The notes below the pieces were generated by a model. The model worked only from the letters and a program-made list of their open reading frames with translations. It made no database searches and was not told the DNA's origin. 64,000 bases of DNA from Vagococcus proximus (GTDB lineage: Bacteria; Bacillota; Bacilli; Lactobacillales; Vagococcaceae), in the NCBI RefSeq assembly GCF_029143285.1, contig NZ_JAPDSH010000001.1, forward strand, positions 1 through 64,000. The letters are read 5' to 3'. Below are positions 35,242-44,339 of this stretch, in pieces; position 1 is the stretch's first letter; each line of letters starts with the position of its first letter. The position numbers and the translations under genes were made by a program.

Positions 35242-35763
35242 GTGGAAAATAAATTAACAGATGAAGAGAAATATTTTTTTATGGAAGAAGCTATAAAAGA
35301 AGCTTTGAAAGCTAAAGAGAAAAAAGAAGTTCCTATCGGGGCTGTTGTAGTCTATCAAGGTAAGGTTATCGGCAGAGGTCATAATATAAGAGAAACGTCT
35401 CAAGATGCGACCACTCATGCGGAATTACTAGCCATAAAAGAAGCGTGTCACTACAAAGGAAACTGGCGTTTAGAAGAGTGTCAACTTTTTGTGACTCTTG
35501 AACCTTGTCCAATGTGTAGCGGTGGGATTATCTTAGCTCGTTTAGAGAGTGTCTACTTTGGAGCGATGGATCCAAAAGCTGGTACGGCAGGATCATTAAT
35601 GAATTTGTTAGCTGATGAACGTTTTAATCATCAGCCTTATATGGAAAGTGGTATTCTTGAAGAGGAATGTGGTGAGTTATTGCGGACTTTTTTTAAAGAA
35701 TTAAGAGAACGGAACAAACAAAAGAAGCGTGACAAACAAGCTGTGATAGAAAAAGAAGTTTAG
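35242..35763 (+). CDS. tadA: tRNA(Arg) adenosine-34 deaminase TadA
   Basis: Converts A34 of tRNA-Arg(ACG) to inosine. Zinc motifs HAE (THAELLAI, with the proton-shuttling Glu) and PCxxC (EPCPMCSGGI) are present. Start taken at GTG 35242 after TAGGATG; a downstream ATG at 35281 would lose 13 residues. It precedes the SRP RNA, as in Bacillus. Confidence 0.94.
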   Translation: MENKLTDEEKYFFMEEAIKEALKAKEKKEVPIGAVVVYQGKVIGRGHNIRETSQDATTHAELLAIKEACHYKGNWRLEECQLFVTLEPCPMCSGGIILARLESVYFGAMDPKAGTAGSLMNLLADERFNHQPYMESGILEEECGELLRTFFKELRERNKQKKRDKQAVIEKEV

Positions 35764-35827
35764 CAATAAAACAAAGTGTTCAAAAGGACTAGTAATTTAA
35801 GTTGAAATGTTATATAATTAATTTTGC

Positions 35828-35912
35828 CGCAAGGCTAGGGCAATGGTGGGCTTACTAATTGTGTCAGATCCGGAAGGAAGCAGCACTACGTAGGTGCCGC
35901 CATGTGCCTCAT
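35828..35912 (+). ncRNA. ffs: Signal recognition particle RNA, small bacterial (4.5S-like) type
   Basis: Contains the invariant SRP domain IV: GTCAGATCCGGAAGG and AAGCAGCAC, the asymmetric loop that binds Ffh and the GGAA tetraloop. Flanking arms AGGGCAATGG and CCATGTGCCT pair to close the rod. About 85 nt, without the Alu domain of Bacillus 6S-type scRNA. Ends are approximate (about 5 bases). Sits between tadA and (after an insertion) dnaX, its classical location. Confidence 0.9.
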
Positions 35913-35926
35913 TTATATGAACTTTC

Positions 35927-35959
35927 AAAAGAGCTGCGAGAAATCGTAGCTCTTTTTTT
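35927..35959 (+). terminator. Terminator of the SRP RNA gene
   Basis: AAAAGAGCTGCG / CGTAGCTCTTTT stem with a T-run. Confidence 0.8.
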
Positions 35960-36047
35960 ATTTTTTAATAATAGATTTTTAGATGATTATTTGTAAGTGC
36001 TATAGTATGCTAAAGGGAGACATGTAATTTTAGAGGAGGTAGATAAA

Positions 36048-37031
36048 ATGTTAGTGTTATCAAAAGAAGATATTCAAAATTGTTTTACTATGAAAGAGGC
36101 AATAGAGGCTGATAAAGAAGCCTTACGTTTGTATACAGAAGGAAAAACACAAGTGCCACTAAGAGTGAATCTTAATTTAGAAGAGCAAAATGGACAAAGT
36201 TTATTCATGCCAGCTTATTCAGGTGGAGCAGAACCGTCATTAGGTGTGAAAATAGTATCTGTGTATCCTGATAATTATAAAAAAGGACTTCCTAATTTAC
36301 CGGCAACGATGATTGTTTTAAATCCAGAAACAGGCGTGGTTGATGCGATTGTGGATGGTACCTATCTTACACAATTAAGAACAGGTGCAGTTCAAGGGGC
36401 AGCAACAGATTTATTGGCCAATAAATCTGTTGAAATTGGTGCATTAATTGGTACAGGTGGACAAGCAGAAAGTCAATTAGAAGCGATGTTAACCGTAAGA
36501 GAGTTTAAACAAATTAATGTTTATGATCGAGATATTGAGCGTGCAGAAGTATTTTGCGAGTCCGTGTCAAAATTATATCCAAATGTGACATTTAAAGCGA
36601 CAAAAACACCAAAGGAAACAGTAGCAGATGCTGATGTTATCACAACGGTTACGACTTCTAAGATGCCGACATTTGATGCGGTAGACGTTAAAAAAGGGGC
36701 GCATGTTAATGGTGTAGGATCATATACACCTGTTATGAAAGAAATCCCAGCAGAGCTTATTAAAGTGGCTGATAGTATCATTTTTGATACGACTGAAGGG
36801 GTTATGGCAGAAGCTGGTGATTTTATTGACCCTATTAAAGATGGTGTGGTAACGGAACAGGCTTATACAGGTGAACTTGGTCAATTAGTTTTAGGACAAG
36901 TCAAAGGACGCCAAGCAGAAGAAGATTTAACCATTTTTAAAACAGTAGGATCAGCCGTACTAGATAGTGTAACAGCACAAAAAATTGTTGATAAAGCACG
37001 TCAATTAGGATTAGGTAAAGAAATAAACTAA
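36048..37031 (+). CDS. Ornithine cyclodeaminase / mu-crystallin family protein
   Basis: 327 residues. NAD(P)-binding fold with GALIGTGGQAESQLEAM, the conserved Lys/Arg of the N-terminal part (PLRVNLNL, LRTGAVQGAATDLL) and FDTTEGVMAEAGDF. The family includes ornithine cyclodeaminase, alanine dehydrogenase and ketimine reductases; the exact substrate is not readable. GGAGG site. First of four genes between the SRP RNA and dnaX, which are adjacent in Bacillus. Confidence 0.86.
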   Translation: MLVLSKEDIQNCFTMKEAIEADKEALRLYTEGKTQVPLRVNLNLEEQNGQSLFMPAYSGGAEPSLGVKIVSVYPDNYKKGLPNLPATMIVLNPETGVVDAIVDGTYLTQLRTGAVQGAATDLLANKSVEIGALIGTGGQAESQLEAMLTVREFKQINVYDRDIERAEVFCESVSKLYPNVTFKATKTPKETVADADVITTVTTSKMPTFDAVDVKKGAHVNGVGSYTPVMKEIPAELIKVADSIIFDTTEGVMAEAGDFIDPIKDGVVTEQAYTGELGQLVLGQVKGRQAEEDLTIFKTVGSAVLDSVTAQKIVDKARQLGLGKEIN

Positions 37032-37069
37032 AAAAGAGATGAGCGCCATAAGCGTTCATCTCTTTTTTT
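37030..37069. terminator. Bidirectional terminator, ocd-like / ydjH-like
   Basis: AAAAAAGAGATGAGCGC-CATAA-GCGTTCATCTCTTTTTTT, stem of about 16 bases with one G-T pair. Confidence 0.88.
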
Positions 37070-37070
37070 A

Positions 37071-37859
37071 TTAAAAACTGCGACCGCCACCACCATGGCT
37101 ATTGCCACCACCTGATGTATGATTACCATTCCCGTAATTGGCACGAGGAACGTATCGTGAGGTCGTAAAGGTATTGACTAACTGATCTTGTCGATCTAAA
37201 AGTTCCAGACTACCATTTTGACGGTAATCATAATTATAAGTAGAACGTTTTAAACTGTACTTACTGAAAATAGAGCTATAGCAAGCAATAGCGGAGATAA
37301 TACCAACGACCCCACCAATAAGAATTTTGAGAGGGCTTAATGTTCTGACTCGGGACAGTTGACCGGTTTCTTGATTATAATCGTAACGGCTGGCATAAGT
37401 CGTCATATCTTCTAAGATACTCAAGGCAGCTTGACCATACTGTTGTCTATACATCTCATTTTCGGCATGATCTAGCATTCTCTCACGTCTATTGCCATCA
37501 ATAATAGACATCATTTTACCAGCAGTAGAGATATAGTATGTTCTATTGTCCATATCGATTAAGAAAAGGAAGCCGCTTTTATCAGGACCAGTCCCATAGT
37601 TGTGCTGATCGTAATAATCATCAGCTACTTCCATGGCACTTTTTCCTTCTGCATTATCGGTGGTCAAGACAACGGCATCCATCTTATTTTCAGTCTTAAA
37701 AGTTGAAATAGCTTGATCAATCTCAGTTATTTCCTCTTTAGTGAAGAGGCCAGCTTGATCAATGACTGTCTCAGATGCATAAGCTTGGCTTAACGCGTTG
37801 GGCAAGTAGAGACATAAAGATAAGACGAGTAGTACCATCCAGCGAAATAAGTTTCTCAT
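37071..37859 (-). CDS. TPM domain protein with Gly/Ser-rich tail (YdjH/YgcG-like)
   Basis: 262 residues: signal peptide (about 1-28), extracytoplasmic TPM domain (about 32-165: VIDQAGLFTKEEITEIDQAI, GPDKSGFLFLIDMDNRTYYIST), one membrane helix near 180 (ILIGGVVGIISAIACYSSI), cytoplasmic tail ending in the SGGGNSHGGGGRSF motif. In Bacillus the same trio (zinc ribbon YdjG, TPM YdjH, SPFH YdjI) works with the PspA-like YdjF at the membrane. Its start overlaps the ydjG-like stop (ATGA). Confidence 0.85.
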   Translation of the reverse strand: MRNLFRWMVLLVLSLCLYLPNALSQAYASETVIDQAGLFTKEEITEIDQAISTFKTENKMDAVVLTTDNAEGKSAMEVADDYYDQHNYGTGPDKSGFLFLIDMDNRTYYISTAGKMMSIIDGNRRERMLDHAENEMYRQQYGQAALSILEDMTTYASRYDYNQETGQLSRVRTLSPLKILIGGVVGIISAIACYSSIFSKYSLKRSTYNYDYRQNGSLELLDRQDQLVNTFTTSRYVPRANYGNGNHTSGGGNSHGGGGRSF

Positions 37860-38998
37860 AGCATGTAACCTCCTAACATGATTAGACCAGCAACGAGTGT
37901 TCCTAACCCAATAGACGCTAAAGCTAATTTAACTTTATTGACAGGCAGTTTCCCACTGATTTTTCCAGTATAGCCGTTCATAGCGTAGTAAAAAGGTTTT
38001 TCTTCTAGTGAAGGGGTATCCTGATTTTTATAAGTGAGAAGCCAAACAGGGAGTAAAACGTAATGTTGGTCATCATTTTGGATGTTACTTTTAATTTTTT
38101 TATTATAAACCGTGGTATAGCCATGAACTGTATCTGATAATGTAGCTCCAGCATAATTTTTTAATTCAGTTTGAATAGTATCTGCTAAGTCCTCATATTC
38201 AATATCCCGTTTTTCTGCTTGGAAGCCAGAGAGATACTGCGATTTAAAAGGAATAGCGTCATCAATAGGAAAAGGTTGAACAGATTCAACCATTGTAACA
38301 GAACTATTTTTATTTAGTGCGTTTTTGACAAGAGAACGGAAGGCCATATTCCCTTTGCGGTACAATCGGTATTTTTTTGTTTGAGTATATTCATAGTCGC
38401 CCATATGCCAAACACTAATAGAATTAGCCTCGGCTTCAAGTTCGCCTTTTAAGTCGGCATTTGTCACCCAATAAGGGAAGTAGACACCCGTAAGCTTTTC
38501 AACTTGAGAATTAGAAAAGAAATCTTTTGGGATGAAGTATTTCTTTCGACCCCATTCTAGAAAAGCAGAGATTGCTTCTTTTTCTTCAATTTTAAAAGGT
38601 AAAACGGACTCTGGTAAGTATTTACCGTTAAGGCGTCCAGCTAAAACTACAGGATTATGACAATAATAACAATAAGTAGCAGCTGTTGTACTGTCTGTTA
38701 CTATTTCAGCGCCGCAACTTGGACAATTAAAGAGTGACATCTCTTCGGCAGATTCTGAGACAGTATCTTGTGCCGTGTTGGAAGAAGAAGCATCATTATA
38801 GTGAGGCTCGTTAGGATCTAACTCATGCGTGTCATCTTCTTTCTCAGTAAGAGGGGGTGTATGTTGTTTTTCAAAATCTTTAATGTCAGACTCTGAAAAA
38901 CGACTTAAACAAAACTCACAATGGAAATCTTGTTCTTTTGGGTCAAAGAGTAAAGGACCATCACAGTTAGGACACTTGTGACTGATAACATCGTTCAT
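37856..38998 (-). CDS. Zinc ribbon membrane protein (YdjG-like)
   Basis: 380 residues from ATG 38998 (AAAGGAGG seven bases before). Two zinc ribbons, SHKCPNCDGPLLFDP...CEFC and LFNCPSCGAEIV...CYYC, flank an acidic linker. A beta-rich middle (PYWVTNADLKGELEAEA) follows, then one C-terminal helix (LALASIGLGTLVAGLIMLGGYML). Matches YdjG of Bacillus, which with YdjH forms a membrane complex. Middle gene of the three-gene minus-strand operon. Confidence 0.84.
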   Translation of the reverse strand: MNDVISHKCPNCDGPLLFDPKEQDFHCEFCLSRFSESDIKDFEKQHTPPLTEKEDDTHELDPNEPHYNDASSSNTAQDTVSESAEEMSLFNCPSCGAEIVTDSTTAATYCYYCHNPVVLAGRLNGKYLPESVLPFKIEEKEAISAFLEWGRKKYFIPKDFFSNSQVEKLTGVYFPYWVTNADLKGELEAEANSISVWHMGDYEYTQTKKYRLYRKGNMAFRSLVKNALNKNSSVTMVESVQPFPIDDAIPFKSQYLSGFQAEKRDIEYEDLADTIQTELKNYAGATLSDTVHGYTTVYNKKIKSNIQNDDQHYVLLPVWLLTYKNQDTPSLEEKPFYYAMNGYTGKISGKLPVNKVKLALASIGLGTLVAGLIMLGGYML

Positions 38999-39047
38999 GG
39001 GATTCCTCCTTTGCATAAAAGTAAGTCGCGTAAGTTACTGCTTTTTC

Positions 39048-40283
39048 TTAAAGAGGTAAGCCTTGAAACGGTTGGCCACATTCAGGACAGAATTTTGGAA
39101 CTGAGCCAGAAATGGTTACGATTTGTTCGCAAGCGCCACATTTCATTTGAATACCAGTAGAAGAGACAGGAACTGGTTTTGATTCGCCACACTCAGAACA
39201 GAATTTACCTGTATTTTTAGTACCATCTTTTGGACATTCCCATGTATCAGCAGAAGTACCTTGAGCTTGTTTTTCAGCGTTAGCGGCCATTTGTTGTTGA
39301 TTTGATTGACTTGCAGCACCCATGAAGCCACCTCCAGCGTTCATACCAGCACCCATTCCCATGAAGCCAGTTGTAGCTCCAGCTGCATTAGAGCCTGCAG
39401 CTTCCATTCCGCTTGCAATAGACCCTTGAACAAATCCTTCTCGGATAGAAGGGTCGCCAAGCATAGCTCCTTTATTGCGCATATTGATTAATTCAGTTGA
39501 ATCATCTGTGTAAGAAATACTAGCTACGGCAACAGATACAACTTCCATCCCACGGTTAGCTTTCCACTCATCGTCTAAAACATCTGCCATAAACTTGCTA
39601 AGTTCCATACTCTTAGACGGTACGTATGAGATACGTTCGCCGTTGGCTGACATTTGGTTGATTGATGTTTGGAGCGCTGTTAAAAATTCTGCTAGGAATT
39701 GCTCGTTGATTTCATCAATAGTAACATGTGTTGCTGATTTCGAAAGAACTTGTGTATAAAATAAAATAGGATCTACAACGCGCATTGAATAGTTCCCATG
39801 AGCGCGTAAGAATAATTCAGCATTATAAAAATTATCAAAATAATTAAGAGGAGTAGGTGTTCCGAATTTAATGCCTCTGATTTCTTGTAGGTTAATGTAG
39901 ATAACCTGTTGATTTTGCGGTGTTGTTCCACCAAATTTAAAACGACTAAAGGATTCGCTGATAGCCGCTTTTAAACCACCAGAAAACATAGAAGGTGCTT
40001 TATCATTTTCAACAGTGTAGTAGCCTTCCTCTGCAGTATAGTCAATAATTTTCCCACCATCGACAAGTAACATCATAGTATTAGGATAGACACGGATAAC
40101 CGAACCATCTGTAATAACACCTGGAGTACCTTTTTTATTAGAGCCACGGCGTTCATCTTTTCTTGCTAGAATACCTGTAGTCATCACTGTTTTATCACTT
40201 AAATCGGAAGGTTCGATGACCTCTAGCCACTGATCGGCTAAGCCTCCGTTTAATGAATCAAGACCTGCTTTAATTAACCCCAT
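39048..40283 (-). CDS. SPFH domain 'virion core'-type protein (YdjI-like)
   Basis: 411 residues. N-terminal SPFH region (about 20-290: KFGGTTPQNQQVIYINLQEIRGIKFGTP, HGNYSMRVVDPILFYTQVL), Gly/Met/Ala-rich linker (about 300-335), then two C-terminal zinc ribbons (CPKDGTKNTGKFCSEC; CGACEQIV...CPECGQPF). Same architecture as Bacillus YdjI, proposed to link PspA-type proteins to membrane stress. First gene of the operon; AAAAAGGAGCG site. No pspA/ydjF gene is adjacent, unlike Bacillus. Confidence 0.88.
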   Translation of the reverse strand: MGLIKAGLDSLNGGLADQWLEVIEPSDLSDKTVMTTGILARKDERRGSNKKGTPGVITDGSVIRVYPNTMMLLVDGGKIIDYTAEEGYYTVENDKAPSMFSGGLKAAISESFSRFKFGGTTPQNQQVIYINLQEIRGIKFGTPTPLNYFDNFYNAELFLRAHGNYSMRVVDPILFYTQVLSKSATHVTIDEINEQFLAEFLTALQTSINQMSANGERISYVPSKSMELSKFMADVLDDEWKANRGMEVVSVAVASISYTDDSTELINMRNKGAMLGDPSIREGFVQGSIASGMEAAGSNAAGATTGFMGMGAGMNAGGGFMGAASQSNQQQMAANAEKQAQGTSADTWECPKDGTKNTGKFCSECGESKPVPVSSTGIQMKCGACEQIVTISGSVPKFCPECGQPFQGLPL

Positions 40284-40503
40284 ATTGTAAACGCTCCTTT
40301 TTATAATAAATTTTATTGCTATTATATCATATCAACCACTCCTAATAATAGATAGACGATTGAAAAAGAAGTGTCTATTTTAATGGTCGTTTTTTAGAAG
40401 TTTGATTCTGAAATTTCATTTTTAAAATAAGTGAAATAGTAGTATTTTAGCAGTGGATAACGTATAATAATGACTAGTGATTTCAAGAAAGAGAGGGAGC
40501 AAA

Positions 40504-42270
40504 ATGTCTTATCAAGCTTTGTATAGAGTCTGGCGTTCACAGCGTTTTGATACTATTGTCGGTCAGCAAATGGTGACTCAAACTTTAAAGAATGCGATTA
40601 TTCAGAACAAAACCTCTCATGCTTATTTATTTACAGGCCCTAGGGGGACAGGGAAAACCAGTGCAGCTAAAATATTTGCTAAAGCGATCAACTGTCCGAA
40701 TAACCAAGACGGGGAGCCGTGTAATGACTGTGATATTTGTAAAGGGATAACCGAAGGCCGTCTCAATGATGTTATTGAGATTGATGCGGCGAGTAATAAC
40801 GGTGTCGAAGAAATTAGGGATATCCGTGAAAAAGTGAAATACGCGCCAACACAAGCGACGTATAAAGTGTATATCATAGATGAGGTCCACATGTTATCAA
40901 CAGGGGCGTTTAATGCCTTGTTAAAAACATTAGAAGAACCACCGAGTAACGTTATTTTTATCTTGGCAACAACTGAACCGCATAAAATTCCGCTGACGAT
41001 TATTTCAAGAACACAACGTTTTGATTTTAAACGGATTGATACAAGTGATATCGTCACTCATTTAGGACATATCTTAACAGAGATGTCAGTAGAGTACGAA
41101 GAGCAAAGTTTATTTGTGATTGCCCGTGCAGCTGAAGGTGGTATGCGTGATGCCTTAAGTATTTTAGACCAAGCCTTATCCTTTAGCGAAGGGCGCTTAA
41201 CGACGGATACAGCATTAAAAGTAACGGGAAGTTTAACGGCTGAACGTCTAGATCAGTTGGTTTCGAGTTGTTTCAAACATGAAACAGAGCAAGGCTTAAC
41301 ATTGTTACAAGCTCTTCTTTCAGAAGGGAAAGAAAGTAGCCGAATGTTAGAAGATTTACTTCTATATTGCCGCGACTTGTTGATGTATCAGCAAGCTCCT
41401 AACTTATTGATAAGTCAAAATGGGATGATGACGGACTTATTTAAAGAGTTGAGCGACCAAATGCCAGCGGCTTTAATTTACGAGTACATCAGTATTTTAA
41501 GTGACACACAAAAAGAAGTGAGATTTACGAACCATCCGGATATTTATTTGGAAGTGGCAGTAGTTAAACTTTCAAATGCTGGAAGTTTAACTACTGCTCC
41601 AGCTCAGCTAGATGCAACACCGGTAGATTCAGTGGGGGTCTCGCCGACAGTTAGTGATGAGGTGGTACAAGGATTACTTGAACGAATGAGCCAATTAGAA
41701 GCTAGATTTAAAGAAGTAGGCAGTCAGCAAGGGGTTCAATCAAGTAAAAAAGAGACGCCTAAAAAATCACCATCTAAGTCATCGTACCGCTTACCAACAG
41801 AACGAGTGTATCAAGTGTTAAATGAGGCGACTCGGCCACAGTTGGTTCAAGTTCAAGAGGCCTGGGATGAGCTGTTACAATTGTTAACCGTGACACAGCG
41901 TGCGATGTTAAAAGCCAGCCAACCAGTAGCAGCAAGTCCAAAAGGCTTAGTCTTAGCTTTTGATTACGAAATTGTGTGTCAAAGAGCTAGTGAAGACACG
42001 GAGCTACATACTAATACGAAGCAAGGGTTACAGCGCTTATTACAATTTGAACCAGCAATCGTATGTATTCCCTCTGATAAGTGGGCAGGCTTACGAAATG
42101 ATTTCATTAATCAACGGCCATCATCACCGTCAGATGAACAAGAGGCCCCTGATGAAGGAGCCTATGTTCAAATTGAAGGTGAAGCTGAGCAAGTCCAGAC
42201 AGAAACAACAGCTGTCGATACAGCGGTCGAACTATTTGGAGAAGATGTTGTAGAAGTTTTAAATGATTAA
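40504..42270 (+). CDS. dnaX: DNA polymerase III subunits gamma and tau
   Basis: Clamp-loader ATPase. Start ATG 40504 (GAGAGGGAG upstream) gives MSYQALYRVWRSQRFD. Walker A GPRGTGKTSAAK, zinc-binding Cys set (CPNNQDGEPCNDCDIC), Walker B IIDEVHML, sensor 1 ATTEPHKIP; from about residue 390 a tau-specific C-terminal part. The A-run at 41749 is not in the phase of a -1 slippery heptamer, so a separate gamma form is not predicted. Followed by ebfC and recR, as in Bacillus. Confidence 0.95.
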   Translation: MSYQALYRVWRSQRFDTIVGQQMVTQTLKNAIIQNKTSHAYLFTGPRGTGKTSAAKIFAKAINCPNNQDGEPCNDCDICKGITEGRLNDVIEIDAASNNGVEEIRDIREKVKYAPTQATYKVYIIDEVHMLSTGAFNALLKTLEEPPSNVIFILATTEPHKIPLTIISRTQRFDFKRIDTSDIVTHLGHILTEMSVEYEEQSLFVIARAAEGGMRDALSILDQALSFSEGRLTTDTALKVTGSLTAERLDQLVSSCFKHETEQGLTLLQALLSEGKESSRMLEDLLLYCRDLLMYQQAPNLLISQNGMMTDLFKELSDQMPAALIYEYISILSDTQKEVRFTNHPDIYLEVAVVKLSNAGSLTTAPAQLDATPVDSVGVSPTVSDEVVQGLLERMSQLEARFKEVGSQQGVQSSKKETPKKSPSKSSYRLPTERVYQVLNEATRPQLVQVQEAWDELLQLLTVTQRAMLKASQPVAASPKGLVLAFDYEIVCQRASEDTELHTNTKQGLQRLLQFEPAIVCIPSDKWAGLRNDFINQRPSSPSDEQEAPDEGAYVQIEGEAEQVQTETTAVDTAVELFGEDVVEVLND

Positions 42271-42311
42271 TTAAACGAATAAAAACAATTTAAAATAGGA
42301 GTGATTGAATT

Positions 42312-42626
42312 ATGATGCGTGGTATGGGAAATATGCAAGGTATGATGAAGCAAATGCAAAAGATGCAAAAAGAAATGGTGGCAGCACAAGAAACATTAAA
42401 TGCAACTGAATTTACTGGTGTTGCAACAAATGATTTAGTAGAGGTAACATTTACAGGGGACCGTAAAATGGTTGATTTAACAGTTAAACCTGAAATTATC
42501 GACCCAGAAGATCCAGAAATGTTACAAGATTTAGTTTTAACTGCGGTTAACGATGCATTAGGTAAGATTGAAAAAGAAACAGAGCGCACAATGGGTAAAT
42601 ATACAAAAGGCATGCCAGGATTCTAG
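42312..42626 (+). CDS. ebfC: YbaB/EbfC family nucleoid-associated protein
   Basis: 104 residues; Met/Gln-rich N-terminal helix ([18 protein letters not shown]), then the [18 protein letters not shown] strand region. Dimeric DNA-binding protein. Conserved between dnaX and recR. TAGGAG site, 41 bases after dnaX, and a terminator right after it. Confidence 0.95.
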   Translation: MMRGMGNMQGMMKQMQKMQKEMVAAQETLNATEFTGVATNDLVEVTFTGDRKMVDLTVKPEIIDPEDPEMLQDLVLTAVNDALGKIEKETERTMGKYTKGMPGF

Positions 42627-42635
42627 TAACCGTCG

Positions 42636-42663
42636 AAACAGGAAGAGTTCTTCCTGTTTTTTT
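42636..42663 (+). terminator. Terminator after ebfC
   Basis: AAACAGGAAGA-GT-TCTTCCTGTTT stem followed by Ts. Confidence 0.82.
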
Positions 42664-42698
42664 ATGAAGAAAAGTCCAGTTAAGAAAGAAGGGTTACG

Positions 42699-43295
42699 AT
42701 GCATTATCCAACACCAATTGCGAAATTAATAGAGAGTTACATGAGACTGCCGGGTATTGGTGCTAAAACAGCGACCCGTTTAGCTTTCTTCACATTAGAT
42801 ATGCGTGAAGAAGACGTTAATGAGTTTGCTAAGTCGCTGATTAGTGTGAAACGCGACCTACATTACTGTGAAACGTGTGGAAATATAACAGAAGAGGCAC
42901 TTTGTGAAATCTGTCAGGATAAAACACGAGATAAAAGTATTGTATTGGTTGTGGAAGAGACTAAAGATGTGATGTCTTTAGAGAAAATGAGAGAATATAA
43001 AGGTCAGTATCACGTTCTTCATGGTGTGTTATCACCGATGGATGGGACAGGACCAGATGATATTAATATCGCAAGTCTAATCAAACGTCTACATGATGAT
43101 GAAATTAAAGAAGTTATTATTGCGACTAATGCTACAACAGAAGGTGAAGCAACGGCTATGTATCTGTCTCGTTTGATTAAACCAGCAGGTATCAAAGTAA
43201 CCCGTTTGGCTCATGGTTTATCAGTAGGTAGTGATATTGAGTATGCTGATGAAGTAACCTTACTCAAAGCAGTAGAAGGCAGACGTGAAATTTAA
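42699..43295 (+). CDS. recR: Recombination protein RecR
   Basis: 198 residues. N-terminal HhH ([15 protein letters not shown]), Cys4 zinc finger ([16 protein letters not shown]), Toprim domain ([34 protein letters not shown]) and a Walker-like C-terminal part ([19 protein letters not shown]). Acts with RecO and RecF in loading RecA at gaps. Confidence 0.97.
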   Translation: MHYPTPIAKLIESYMRLPGIGAKTATRLAFFTLDMREEDVNEFAKSLISVKRDLHYCETCGNITEEALCEICQDKTRDKSIVLVVEETKDVMSLEKMREYKGQYHVLHGVLSPMDGTGPDDINIASLIKRLHDDEIKEVIIATNATTEGEATAMYLSRLIKPAGIKVTRLAHGLSVGSDIEYADEVTLLKAVEGRREI

Positions 43296-43328
43296 GGGAA
43301 ACCGGGAATAAGCTAGGAGTGTTTAGAG

Positions 43329-43976
43329 ATGACTAAAGGTATTTTTATTACAATTGAAGGGCCAGATGGTGCCGGTAAAACAAGTTTAATTCAAGTATTA
43401 GCACCTATGATTGAAAAGGCAAGTAAACAAGAGTTGGTTTTAACCCGTGAACCAGGTGGCATTCCCATAGCTGAAAAGATAAGAACAATCATTTTGGATC
43501 CAAAACATATGGAAATGGATGAACGTACGGAAGCATTGTTATATGCTGCAGCACGTCGTCAACATTTGGTCGAAAAAGTAATCCCAGCACTTAACAGAAA
43601 AGCAATTGTCTTATGTGATCGTTTTGTAGACAGCTCGCTTGCTTACCAAGGGGCAGGCCGAGAAATTGGGATGTCAGAAATTGCGAGTATTAATGAATTC
43701 GCTTGTGATGGGCTAACACCAGATGTGACGCTATATATTGATGTAGAATCAGAATTGGGTTTAGAGAGAATTTCAAAAGGAAGAAAAACAACAGAAGTGG
43801 ATCGTCTTGATAATGAAGCTTTAGATTTTCATAAAAAGGTTAGAGCGGGCTATTTAGAGCTAGTGAAAGACAATCCCGACAGAATTTTAACAATTGATGG
43901 TAGCTTATCTATTGAAGAAGTTGCCAATACTTGCTTTAATAGACTTAAGGAACGATTTCCTGAATTTATAAATTAA
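43329..43976 (+). CDS. tmk: Thymidylate kinase
   Basis: Phosphorylates dTMP to dTDP. 215 residues; P-loop EGPDGAGKTS, DR(F/Y) motif LCDRFVDSSLAYQG, lid region with ISKGRKTTEVDRLD. TAGGAG upstream. Heads the tmk-darA-holB-ricT-yabA run found in many Firmicutes. Confidence 0.97.
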   Translation: MTKGIFITIEGPDGAGKTSLIQVLAPMIEKASKQELVLTREPGGIPIAEKIRTIILDPKHMEMDERTEALLYAAARRQHLVEKVIPALNRKAIVLCDRFVDSSLAYQGAGREIGMSEIASINEFACDGLTPDVTLYIDVESELGLERISKGRKTTEVDRLDNEALDFHKKVRAGYLELVKDNPDRILTIDGSLSIEEVANTCFNRLKERFPEFIN

Positions 43977-44008
43977 ATAGGTACGACCAATAGAAAGGTG
44001 GAGACATT

Positions 44009-44338
44009 ATGAAATTAATTTTAGCAATCGTACAAGATAAAGATAGTAACCGATTATCAGAAGAGTTTGTAGAAAATAATATTCGTGCAACGAAACTATC
44101 AACAACGGGTGGCTTTTTAAAAGAAGGTAATACAACGTTTATCGTCGGAATTGAATCAGAACGTGTCTCTGAAACATTGACACTTATCGAGACAGTCTGC
44201 CAAGCAAGAGAACAATACATGACATCACCAATTAGTTTAGACCCAACTGTGGATAACTATTTCTCTGTTCCAGTTCCAGTTCAAGTCGGAGGAGCAACAG
44301 TGTTTGTTCTGCCAGTAGAAAGTTTCCATCAATTCTAA
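44009..44338 (+). CDS. darA: Cyclic di-AMP receptor protein (DarA/PstA, PII-like)
   Basis: 109-residue PII-like trimer subunit. MKLILAIVQDKDSNRLSEEF and ATKLSTTGGFLKEGNTTFIVGIE are the family's c-di-AMP-binding sections (split here: ATKLSTTGGFLKEG). Binds c-di-AMP; downstream partners are not well known. Fixed position between tmk and holB. GAAAGGTGG site. Confidence 0.95.
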   Translation: MKLILAIVQDKDSNRLSEEFVENNIRATKLSTTGGFLKEGNTTFIVGIESERVSETLTLIETVCQAREQYMTSPISLDPTVDNYFSVPVPVQVGGATVFVLPVESFHQF

Positions 44339-44339
44339 G

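Noticed and set aside
40623-41057. 144-residue minus-strand frame inside dnaX
   Set aside because: Opposite to the conserved ATPase domain of dnaX; hydrophobic-looking residues come from reverse codons.
41741-41775. A-rich run in dnaX as a possible -1 frameshift site making a short gamma subunit
   Set aside because: The codons read AGT AAA AAA GAG, so the A AAA AAG slippery heptamer is not in the right phase, and I saw no supporting stem-loop.
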